This document shows, in pieces, positions 1-11,700 of a stretch of 64,000 bases of DNA (the first letter of the stretch is position 1; every line of letters begins with the position of its first letter). The translations under genes and the position numbers were made by a program. The stretch lies in NCBI GenBank assembly GCA_002914845.1, contig JXTC01000076.1, forward strand, positions 526,064 to 590,063. Direction: 5' to 3'. The stretch is from Trema orientale. Its lineage: Eukaryota > Streptophyta > Magnoliopsida > Rosales > Cannabaceae. Below the pieces are notes generated by a model that saw only the letters and a list, made by a program, of their open reading frames with translations, was not told the origin of the DNA and did not search any database.

Positions 1-2
1 AA

Positions 3-2240
3 TTAACTTGCAATCTTTTATCTGTTAGCAAGTTAACAAAGGATCTAAATTGCTTAGTACAATTCTCACATCGTGATTATCTATTTCAGGATCATTTGGG
101 AAAGAGGATTGGCAGTACTAAGGAACACGGAGGACTCTATTACTTTGATAAGGATTTCTGTGCGCTTAAACAAACTCTATCTGTTGTTTTTTATTTTTCT
201 TCTATAACTGATGTTCAGAATATAATGTTCAGGGAGACAATAAAAATTCACAGGAAGACAATTTTTGGGAACTTGCCTTACCTATTTCTTCACCACCTCA
301 CACCGAACCTGAAAAAATAAACAGCTCTTCACCATCCGATTCTCCACAAATACCACCTCACACAGAACCTGAAAAAATAAACAGCTTGCCTCCTGCTCAT
401 CCCGAAAACACTGAAATTGTGTCAATTGAAAAAATTCCAGCCCAGCCTATGATGCCTTCAAACCAGAACAATTTGCCGACAAGGAGAGAGTCTCAACAGC
501 AGAATGAGCTGATTGTTTATTCACACAGAAAAAGGCATCCGAGGATAGAAGAATCCGTGACTCCTTTGCATATCCAAGAATTTGAACTAGAACCTGAAAC
601 AGGTATGAAACCCTCCAGTTCTTTGTCCGAAATAAAAGATCTTGACCTTCCAATTGCCTTGAGAAAGGGTGTTCGGTCATGCACTAACACCCTATTTCCA
701 ACTGTTTCATATGACAATTTGTTTCCTACTGCTTGTGCTTTTGTTACTAATCTTTCAGCGGTTAAGATTCCACACGACATTGAGGAAGCCCTGAAGATTC
801 CAGAATGGAAGCAAGCAGTCTTAGAAGAGATGTGTGCTCTTGAAAGGAATGAAACATGGGAAATTGTGAAGAAGCCAGCAGAAAAATCCCCAGTTGGCTG
901 TAAATGGGTGTAATAGATAGGCACAAAGCTAGGTTGGTGGCAAAAAGATTCACACAGGCATATGGCATTGACTATCAAGAGACCTTTGCTCCAGTTGCGA
1001 AGTTGAATATTGTCCGGATCTTGTTGTCCATAGCAGTGAACCTTGATTGGAATTTGCAACACTTAGAAGAGGAAGTTTACATGGAGCTTCCACCGGGTTT
1101 TGACAAAGGGGGAGAGTCTGAAAGAGTCTGTAAGCTGAAGAAATCCCTTTATAGTCTGAAGCAATCACCCAGAGCATGGTTTGAGAAATTCACTAAAGTA
1201 GTCCTACGGTAAGGTTACAGGCAGACTAAGACCGATCATACCTTATTTTTCAAACATACAGATAGTAAAGTGGCAAAACTCATTGTTTATGTCAATGACA
1301 TCATTTTGACTGGAGATGATGAAGATGAGATGATCAAATTAAAGAAGAGACTTGCAAGCGAGTTTGAGATTAAAGACTTAGGTCAATTAAGGTATTTTCT
1401 GGGAATGGAAGTGCTGATGAACAGATCTAGAATTTCTGTTTCCCAAAGGAAGTATATACTCAATCCCAAAGAAAGTATATACTCAATCTGTTGGCAGAAA
1501 CAAGCTTGCTAGGAAGCCGACCTGCTGAAACACCAATGCATCCGAGTAACAAACTAGGAAAATGTCCTCATGGAACTCCAATTGATAAAAGGAGATATAA
1601 GTGTCTGGTGGGAAGACTCATTTACTTGTCTCATACTAGACCTGACATCGCATTTGCAGTTAGCACTGTTAGTCAGTTTATGCATTCACCATGCAAGGCA
1701 CACTTGGAAGCTATCTATCGAATACTGAAACACTTGAAAGGGACAGCTGGTAGGGGACTATTCTTCAAGAAGAATTCCAGGAGAAGTATAGAAGCGTTTA
1801 TAGATGCAGATTAGGTTGGCACCATTGATGATAAAAAATCAACCTCAGGATACTATACCTTTATGTGGGGGAACTTGGTAACTTGGAAGAGCAAGAAGCA
1901 GTCTGTTGTTTCTAGGAGCAGTGCTGAAGCTAAGTTCAGGGTAGTAGCTCAAGGAATATGTGAATTATTATGGTTGAAAATGATGTTAGAAGAGCTAAAG
2001 GTGACTAAGGAAGAACCTATGAAACTTTTCTATGATAACAAGGCTGCAATAAACATCTCTCATAATCCAGTGCACCACGACCGAACCAAGCATGTCGAGA
2101 TAGATCGACATTTTGTCAAAGAAAAGATCAAGAAAGGGATTATTTGCATGTCCTATGTCACTTGATCAGTACAGGCTGCAGATTTATTGACTAAGAGTCT
2201 TTCTAGACTAATTTTTGAGAAACTAATCGACAAGCTGGGT
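3..2240 (+). pseudogene. Copia pol remnant lacking the integrase core
   Basis: Positions 3-180 read as the gag-pre-integrase region (motifs NLLSVSKLT and GGLYYFD). From about 230 the text jumps to the linker between integrase and RT, so the integrase catalytic core is absent. The linker carries a direct repeat of about 33 bp (near 291 and 351). RT begins near 840 (ARLVAKRFTQ, ETFAPVAK) with a stop at about 910. The usual segment ahead of EEVYMELPPGF is missing. Further breaks occur near 1210 and 1500. The RT active-site block reads YVND where YVDD is normal. RNase H/C-terminal motifs follow (SRSSAEAKFR, KHVEIDRHFV) up to about 2165. The pieces are in different frames. Confidence 0.88.
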
Positions 2241-2274
2241 ATGATGAATGTGTTCAGCCCAGCTTAAGGAGGAG

Positions 2275-2557
2275 TGTTGAATAATTTGAAGATTTTGTGA
2301 TATTTTCGGTAATTAGATTGTAAAGATATCTCAGGATCTTTTCATATTATTCTCCATTATCTCTTAGAGTTATTTTAGGAAGTTTTCTTAATTGATTTTG
2401 CTGTTCCTATCTTTTAGGCTTGGGATTGTACGTATGGTGTCAGACTTAGTCTATAAAAGAATCTGTAATCAGTTCTGAAAATAATAAGAAGCTTTGCTGT
2501 TTTGCCTCCATTTTTTCTCTTATTTTCGTCTACAAACCTTGAGCACTTCAAATATCA
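2275..2557 (+). repeat. 3' LTR of the Copia element
   Basis: Begins TGTTGAATAATTTG just after the polypurine tract and ends ...CTTCAAATATCA, about 283 bp. A TATA-like run (CTATAAAAG) lies near 2452-2460. The matching 5' LTR is outside the window, so the right boundary is inferred from the TG...CA rule. The next 200 bp to VPS13 exon 18 are A-rich, with a small direct duplication (near 2639 and 2684). Confidence 0.7.
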
Positions 2558-2762
2558 AAAACCAACGAATACAAAAAGGACATAAAAGAGGGAAAGCAAA
2601 AGATGTACTACAAAGCAAAGAGAAAACCCAATCAACGAACATCCTTAAATTCCGATTAAAAAGCCAAAAAAGGGGATTGGGACATCCTTAAATTCCGATA
2701 AAAAGCCAAAAAAAAAAGGATTATCTCCCAAAGAGAAAGAAGTAATTTATAACAATGCTTAC

Positions 2763-5700
2763 CCTTTTATGCTGAGATTCAAAGGAATTAAATACGCCAA
2801 AAAATTCTATGAAATTCAAAAGAAACTCTGCATCACAAGTAACTTCAACTGGTTGAAGCAAGCCCTGAATTGAAAGTTAGACAATAGTAAAAAATAAAAA
2901 TAAACACTCATAACACAAATCATAGTGAAATAGCAAAAACTAAAAAAATTTAACCAACAGTGGGTACATTAAAAACAAAAACAGAAGATTAGAAGAATAC
3001 TTTTACCGTCAGCTCAACCTCATGGTTTGGGGAAGCATCCACTTGCACCTTTAAGGAAGGATGCTCACACTCCTTTAAGTTATTCTCGTTAGTAGACTGA
3101 AAAGAAATGAAATCAAGGAAAAGCTACATCCTTCTATTAATGAAACAAAACAAGTCAATTTAGTATAAGATGTTATCTAAGCTAAATTTCAAGTAAGAAC
3201 ATGCTTCCACATAAAGACCAGTCATTCTCTTCTCTTCACCTTTTTTTTTTCCTTTTGGTTGGGCGTCATAGCGTGGATAAGAAACAAGAAGAATTTAATT
3301 GATACAATTAAAGGAAAACAATATAAAGCAGTCATCAGCAAAAAACAAAAAAACAAACAGAAACAACAAAAAACAACGCTACATAACATTAGCCCACCCC
3401 AAACTAACCAACTAAGCATATAAGGTTTTCTTCACAGCAAGTTTCATTAGTATTAGACTTTCTCAAATCAACAACTATGAACTACCCAAATTTTTGAAGG
3501 AACCTGGGCTTTCCTAATAAATAGACAGGGATCAAACACCAAAGGAAAGAACAATAGCAATAACCAACAATGAGAGAGAGAGAGAGAGAAACCGTTTTCA
3601 TAAGCATAAGCACTTTCTTGCTAGACGGACAAAACATCTCCCCTGAATTGATAATGGTGACGATGGTTACAGAGTTGTCCCAGAGTTTACAATCAATAAT
3701 TGACCCACTTACAACCAACTGAGCAATTTCTTTGCTGCATTTCCTGAAAAATTTGAAATTTGAATCACTTATTAAGAATGAAAATGAAGCAAATAATTTA
3801 GATCTCTCCCATAACGACAAAATATCCTGCCCTTAACGTAATAAATGCCATCATATTCAGTTTAAATCACACAAGCTCAAATGCAATATGAAGTAGATAA
3901 GCGACCATAACCAGCTAGGTAGTTAGTTGCCTTAATCAACATCCAAAAACAAGAATAATTAGTTGGAACAAGAGTAAAGAAGAGGAGTCATACATGCTAC
4001 GCAGCATTACAGAAATATGATTAATGCGGAATTTTATTGCACAGAAATAGATCTGATCATCTGTGGCAGCATCAACACTGGATGTATTCAAAGGAAGGAA
4101 CTCTGTTGCCTCGTATATGTCCTGTTCAAGAAGACAATATGTAAGTTGCCCTCATGTGTATTTGTATATATATATATATATATAAAGCAAGACGGTATCT
4201 GTTGACGAACAATTCTCCTTTTTAAGTGTCTAATGCTTGCCAGGTTATACCTCCCACAATTAATGCTTTGTTTTCCGATCATGTGGGATTCGTTGGGAGC
4301 ACATCAAGAAGAGTTTTATGGCACATGTCCATCATGGCGATTCTTTGGGCTGTTTGGTGCAAAACAAACCAATGAATATTCCAAGATGTTGTTTACTCGG
4401 AGGAGGAGCTATGGGAGAGGATACAATTTTGGGTGGCCATATGGTTTAAGAGTGCAAAGGACTTCAAAAATTTTGTTCTCTGATTTGTTAAGAATATGGA
4501 AGTTGTTTAGTCAAGGGGTTCTTGACTAGGTGTTCATCTTCTGTTTTTGTGTAGTCTTGGTGATTTTTGCCTCATTGTATGTTCATCATTTATTAATAAA
4601 ATTCTTTCGTTTCTTATCAAAAAAAAATTCTCCTTTTTAAGTGGCAACTGACTGAAGTAGAGACACCTGTATGACTTCATCAGAAACGACACCAGAAAAT
4701 TGACTAGAGTCATCTGTTCCTCCAGCACCAAGCATGCCGAGGGAGAGCCAGTTCAGCCATCCACGGGATCTCCCCGTCAAACGCTCATCACTGTTTGATC
4801 TATCCAGAAGAACACTGCTGCTGTTCACACTTGTATTGAAAGCTGAAGAATTTAAGAAAAGTTCCTGTAGGGATGTCACAATTTCGTTGATGGAAATATT
4901 TAACTCATACACAAGCATTGCATCTGAATAAGCTAAATAAACAGACATTATACAATAGTGTACTCAACCCATCAAGTAGTGCCACATACCTGAAGCTTGC
5001 ATTCAGCAGCAGACCTATAACTTAAGATGTCATCTATATCTAATTCTTTCTCCATTTGCTCCAATTCCCCAAGAACATTTTCATCAATTGACTGAAAAGC
5101 AGATGTAAGAAAATGTAAGTGAAATTCAAAACAGTAATATGAAGAAAGAGCAAGAGATTACCAACAAAAAGAAAAATGAGAACAAGAAGTCCTCCAACCA
5201 AGAGAGAAAAAGAAAACAGAAAACAAGGCCTACATCAATTTAGCCTACTCCAAAGAAATTGAAGGGAAAAAAAAAAGCCCCTGATCTCCTTTTTCCTTCT
5301 TTGATAAGGCAACACTTCTAACTAAATGTCCACATTACTTAACTACAAACAAAGAAATGAATGCATACAACTTGTATAAAAACCATGCTCATTTTGAAAA
5401 TCTTTGTTATATAAAAAGAATAACTAGGAATAATACAAATAAAATGGTGCTTGATGTGCTCTTATTTCATATTGAAATCAATATAACACGACATTGCAGC
5501 AGAATAACTACTGACTCAATTAATCCAGGACAATTACTGTCTCCCTTAAATTTAGCACACGCATTCCACACTGTAGAGATTAAGCTGAGAATAACGATTA
5601 TTTTCCTCTATATCATTTACACTGAAAGGATGAGTATATATACAACATACTAGCCTTAGGTTACGGAATAGAAACAACCATAAAACAAGGAATAAAACAG

Positions 5701-8700
5701 CACTAAAGCAGGCAACTAAAAGGTATTTAAAAATACAAGAATATCCTTAAAACTAGGTGTTATCTGGTTTTTGTCTCCACTAGGCATGCATGTCTTTTAA
5801 CACACACTTACCTTTTTTTTATAAGACACTCATCCTATTCTTATCCTAAAAACTTAGTACATTTCAATAATATTCTGTCTCAAACAACAATGAAAATTAG
5901 GAATAATACAAAGAAAACGGTGCTCGATTTGCTTTTTTTTATTTTTTATTTTTTTGGATAAGGAACAGGGACCAATTTTTTTTTTTTTTTTTTTAATAAG
6001 AAACGAGAATTATATTAACTAAACAAGGAAAGGATACAAGAGAGGGTGAATAAGAAATCCACCCAGGAAAACGGACAGCAAAATTACATCAAAAGGGGAC
6101 TCCAATCCCTGACCATATCAGGGAAAGGAAAACTACTAAAATCCTTTACAGGCACCAATTTTATTAAAATAGGAAAGAAATTACAGTAAGATGACAAGAT
6201 ATCATCTTCAAATTACAACCAATTATTCCAATCCCTAATCAAATCTGAAAACATTCCTAATCGAACTGCCATTATTTCATATTGGAAATAAATATAAACG
6301 ACATTGCAGCAGAATAACTACCTGACTCACTTAATCCAGTACATTTACTGTCTCTATTGAATTAAGCACACACATTCCGTACTTTAGTTCTTTTTTCTTT
6401 TTTTTTTTATAAGACATACATCCTATTCTTATAGAAAACTTATTACATTTCAATAATTTTCAGTCTCAAATAACAATGAAAGAAACGGCAGCCACTATAA
6501 GGATAAACTCTGCAATTTTTTTGTCCAAAACATTCGAAGGCAACAGAATTGGTCTAAAAGGAGAAGAAACAGAAACGAGATAATCCAGCTAGGAACAGTC
6601 TCAAATACTTGAGCAGAAGAATCAATGGCACTACTCCAGTCAGGCCATTAGTTCGCACATCCATGAGTAAAACTCAACAAGTTTCATAAAACCCTAAGGC
6701 CCTCAATTTTCTTTTTCTTGTTTTGTTTTGTTGGTTTTTCATAGGAATCCGAGAATTCAATGAAATAGAATGAAGAGAATACGAAAGGTAAGGACAAGAC
6801 ATTCACCTTAAAAATAAAAAATAAAAAAATAAAAAAAATAAAAAATTCAATTCCCTAACAAATCTGAAAACATAAAAACCTAAAAGTTCTTCTCAGCTTT
6901 AATGGTTTCAAAATAAAATTTACTCCTGTTCAGGATGGATCCTCTCAACCTTAAAATAGAAAAATAAATAAAAAATCAAATAAAAGAGCCATACAACAAC
7001 AAATAATAGTCCCACCAAAATGGAAGAAATTTTTTATTTAAATGTCTTCATATTGGCAAAGAGAATGATTCAGCCAGTCTTAATATGATCACTATATGTA
7101 AAAAATGTTCATTCAACCAGGAAACATAAAATTACCTGATCCTGCTGAAGAGAATACAGCTTAGCCTTGTACAACTTCACATATTTTTGACGATGACTTC
7201 TGAAATTAGAAAGTTCCTTTCCTTATTAATTTAAGCAAATTAGACATAATGATGATCTTTTTTATGTAATGAAAATTCCATTGAAAAAGAGAAACAAATT
7301 AAAAAAAAATGATTAGCAATTATTCAAATATAATGACGAGATAACATTAATCAATGTTGTTCTAAACGTTTTTCATTCCAAGTTAGGAAACTACAATTCT
7401 TGTTTAAAAAAAAAAAAGGAAGGAGAAAAAGAGAGAGAGAGAGAGAGAGAGAATATAGATGAGGTGTAAAAGAGACACCCCAACCTAAAAGCATGAAAAA
7501 ATCACACTGTACAATACAGTGTGAGCTATCCAAGAGACAATAAAAACCACATAAGAAGTTGCTGGTACTAGTAGAGAAAACAAAGCCTCGAAGTCTTGAC
7601 CTATACAGCTAGAGCTTCTCCACCGTACAACTATTTCTCTGCATTGATACCCCATCATTGGATAAAAAAAATATTTTCCACAAAATTCTTTGGCTCTTAT
7701 TTAGAAAATAAATAAATAAATACATATATCAAATTACCATCACTCTCCCTTCTCCAACAAATTTACTGTAATTTTGCTTGTTTAGTTTTTCACGAGAATC
7801 TCTTGTTCTTTAAAGTCATGTATAACCGAAGTTCACTATCTTTGAGCACCTATCATTATCCAAATAGACTTACAATCTCTGTCCAAGATATCTCCATGAT
7901 GTTCTCTTTAATCTCTTGCGAACATCTGATAGGACAGATTCTTGTGCATAATGCCACCACAATTTTTGCCAGCCCTTCAGCTTTTTTGATAATGGGCTGC
8001 ACCAGGGACGGTAGCGTCCATACCTATACAATGCAATAATAACACTCATTAAAAGCCATACCAGTTTTGGGTATTAAGATCCGCAGGTTTCAATTGAAGA
8101 TGTCTCCACCAAGTGTAATAGAGAATAAGTAGAAAGGCAAGAATCATAACAGAAGTGGTAAAACTGGGGTAGAATATTATTGAACAAGTTTAAGTTGCAA
8201 AAGAAAAAAGCATTAAAAAAGTAAACATGTCAACAAAAAAGGGTAATGAGCAAAGACAACGAAGACATAATACCACAAAAGAGAAGGATGGAGAGGAATA
8301 AAAGAATTTTTTATGATGCTAAAGAGGATCTGAACTCTATATGGGAGAAAGTAAAATATTTGGTTGCCTTGCAGGTCTATGGCACTAGATTATTTAAAGA
8401 TTTATCTTTTTCTGAACTTTGTAGAGATTGGTCTATATGGATGTAGTTCTTTGTTTAGTTTTGTTTCTTTTTTAGATGACGTCTTATCATCTTATCTTGA
8501 TGTATCCTTCGTTTTGCAATAAAATTTCTATTGTTTCCTATTAAAAAAAAAAAAGAGAAGGATGGAGATAAAACAAACTTAAAAAGAAAACATTCTCAGT
8601 CCGAAAGAAGTTCAAGAAAACAAAAAGTTGCAACAGGACTTGTATTTATTTATGTCTTATCAGAAAAATAGTAATAATAATTTTTTTTTTTTTGGATGAA

Positions 8701-11700
8701 AAACGAAAATTATATTAATAATGAAAAGCTGTTACAAAGTGGATAAGCTATCCACAGGAAACAGAGATTACAACAAAGGTTTCCAATCCCTAACCATAAC
8801 TGAGAAGGAAAGACTATCGAAATCCTTTACATCATGTAACCAAATAGTATCTAACTCTATCCCACAGCAAATCCACACATTCTTCACTCTCCTCAAAATT
8901 CTCTTGTTTCTTTCCAATCAAATAGCCCAAAAACCAGCTAGAGCAGCCACCTCCCAAAGGATTTTAGCTCTCTTGTTTACATGGAAACCATGCTCACGTT
9001 GAAGTAAGTCTAGACAGGACCTAGGAATTACCCAGCTCCTTCCAAACTCCTTCAGGATATAGTAATAATAATAAGAAGAAGAAAAGAAGACAAATTTATT
9101 AAAAGGGAAAGGACAAAATCAAGAGGACAATGGCTCCAGTACAAAGAAGAAAAGAGATGTAAAATGTGTTAAGGGACAAGGTGAATGAAAATTCAGTAAA
9201 TTAGAGATATAAGAAGGCATGTAAAACATATTAGTCTCATTTAGAACTTGCACTGTTTAATTAATGCAGGACAGTCAAGACTTAGTTAATTATCAATTGC
9301 AGCTTATGTTAGCAGTTAGAGTTTTCTGACAGCTGTAAGCTCTTCCATTACTATTACTTTCTGAAATATCAGCCAAGGTTAAAGTGAGCCTATTTAATAC
9401 CCGAAACCTACTTTTATGTCTGNATCATAGCAAGAAGGTGGCCTGGACTGATGGCCAAGAACCATGGCAGTGAAGGAACTCCTGCCGGTGACAAGCAGGG
9501 GATGTAAAATAATTGTCTTTATACGTTTTATATTGATGTTGTTTCATGTTTTCTTTTCAACAAATGTTATCGTGTTTCCTATCAGAAATAAAATATAATA
9601 ATAACATTGACATGAAAACATACTTCTTTCGCAACTGAGATGTGCCTAAAGAATCCCAGAGGATTAAGATCTGTTGCAACTGAACCTCATTCAAAGACAT
9701 CTCCTGTGCGCACAGTGAAATGAAAGATAAGGACCCGATAAACAAAACCGAGAAGCCCGACCAATAGGTCGCTTCAAAATTATTTAAGCAAAAAGAAAAT
9801 ATAACCAACCAAACTAGTTATCTCAGCATTGATGGAAAGTTGCAGGTTATTGTTATCAAGCTCTCCTGATCTGTTGACCTAAATGAAAGAATTAGCATTA
9901 CTTCACCAATGAAATAAAAGTTCAAAGGAGGGCAAAGAAAGAGAGCAGGAGAGAGACAAATATTCAGTATTTCCAGAGCACCAAAATATTAAATAGTCAG
10001 CATATGAATATAATTATATACTGCAATAAAGACTTTCATTAAAGAAATGGCATAATAGCAAAAAGAGCAGCACCAATTACAAATACATTTACAAGAAGAA
10101 AGTATTTGGGGCACAAGTAGTACAGTCCAAAAATACGGAACTAGAAACTTGACATAGAAAGAGAGAACCAGAAATGCCATTGGCATTAGGCGACTTAAAA
10201 AAAAAAAATTATACACAACAAAAGTTGATAGCTCTTTGAGTTTCTGATGCCAACTACCAAGCAAATCACCCCCAGATGCTGCTTAGACTCCTGACGCATA
10301 AAATGATAGATTATCCCCATCTAAAAGTAACTCTTTTAGTTGAACTTCAATTAAAATTTAAAAACAAATAACAGCAAGAAATGCTGTAGTAAACCATACA
10401 AAAAGAAAAATGAAAACAAGAGGAAAGTCATTGAGCCGGAGGAGAATTTTTCAACAGAGAGAGAGAGAGAGAGAGATGTTTTATGTAACACCTTTTTATC
10501 TCTAGTAGCAAGCAATAAAAGAAAAGTTGTTACTGGGCTTGCATACCAAAATTGACATGGAAACATCAGATGGTGCTAGTATCGTGTCACACTCTTTCCC
10601 TCTAGATCTTGCATCGTCCAGAGTCATTAAGTCGAGGGGTCCTTGGAATGTGCCACAATAAAGTTCCAAACCTATAATTTCCATAGTTTTCTGAACTTGG
10701 CCAGCTCTTATCCTTGCATTTGATGACCTGAGATAATAGCAAAAGACGAGATTAGATGCCCACCAGCACCACATCTAGCTAATTACCATGAGAACGTCAA
10801 AAAGAACATAAAACCTTTTTCTTAAATTCTCATGACCAAGTAAAAAGTTAGTGACACCCAAATGCATATGTATCTATATATATATATATGGGCACCAATT
10901 CAGTAGGTATTTTTTTCATCATTAAAGAGAGAAAGAGCATTAATGATATACGTCTTTTCATGAACGTCATTGTAGCCGTTAGATAATGATCCAATGGTTC
11001 AAAAAAAAAATAAAATAAACCTACAGGTAAGTTAAAAAAGAATACTTACTGGATTATGATCCATATTCACACATATATATATAGCTCACCAATCCAGTAG
11101 GGTTTTTTTTTTTTTTTTTTTTTACCTAACTATAGGCTTTTTTTTTTTAAGCCATTAGATCATTATCTAACGGCTACCATGATTTGAGTAGTTGGAAAAA
11201 AAATAGTAACAATAAATACACACTATTTAAGCTCTTTCTCTCTCTATATTTTACCATGAAAAGGTGTGTGTGACGAATATTAATTGGGCAAAACAATACC
11301 TATAGATTGGTAAAAAAAGAAAAAAATATCCACAGGATTGGTGCCCTATATATATATATATATATATGCATACACGCATATTTAGATACCGAGAGCCAGC
11401 CCATTTTTCATGAGTTGATGAACAAAAAATATGAAATGTGCGAGGAAACGAAATTGAGAATTACCCGAAAGGATTTTGCTTCATTATTGTCAAGCTAGAA
11501 AATTTTAAACCAAACACAGTATGCACCTGGGAAGAATTTAGCAACAGAAAAATTACGCTAGGGTATCCAAGAAGATAATGTGATTACAAACAAAACTACC
11601 TCAAACATAAAGTACAAGATCTAATGGGAAAAAAATGAGCATTGATTATAAAGATTTCCCCTTGAGTAGGATTCAGTTTGGTCCTTTGTCATTAGGAGAA

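Larger units (their letters stand above)
1..2557 (+). mobile_element. Ty1/Copia LTR retrotransposon, decayed, 5' part outside window
   Basis: The copy enters from the left edge and ends with a 3' LTR. It lies in the intron after VPS13 coding exon 18, in the opposite orientation to that gene. Domain order is gag-pre-integrase, then RT, then RNase H, which is the Copia order. The polypurine tract AAGGAGGAG sits directly before the LTR. Frames are broken by stops and shifts, so this copy cannot encode its own enzymes. The 5' LTR, gag and protease are not in the window. Confidence 0.9.

Noticed and set aside
386..913. Open frame of 175 codons as an independent gene
   Set aside because: It is the linker and RT start of the Copia element, followed in other frames by RT and RNase H.
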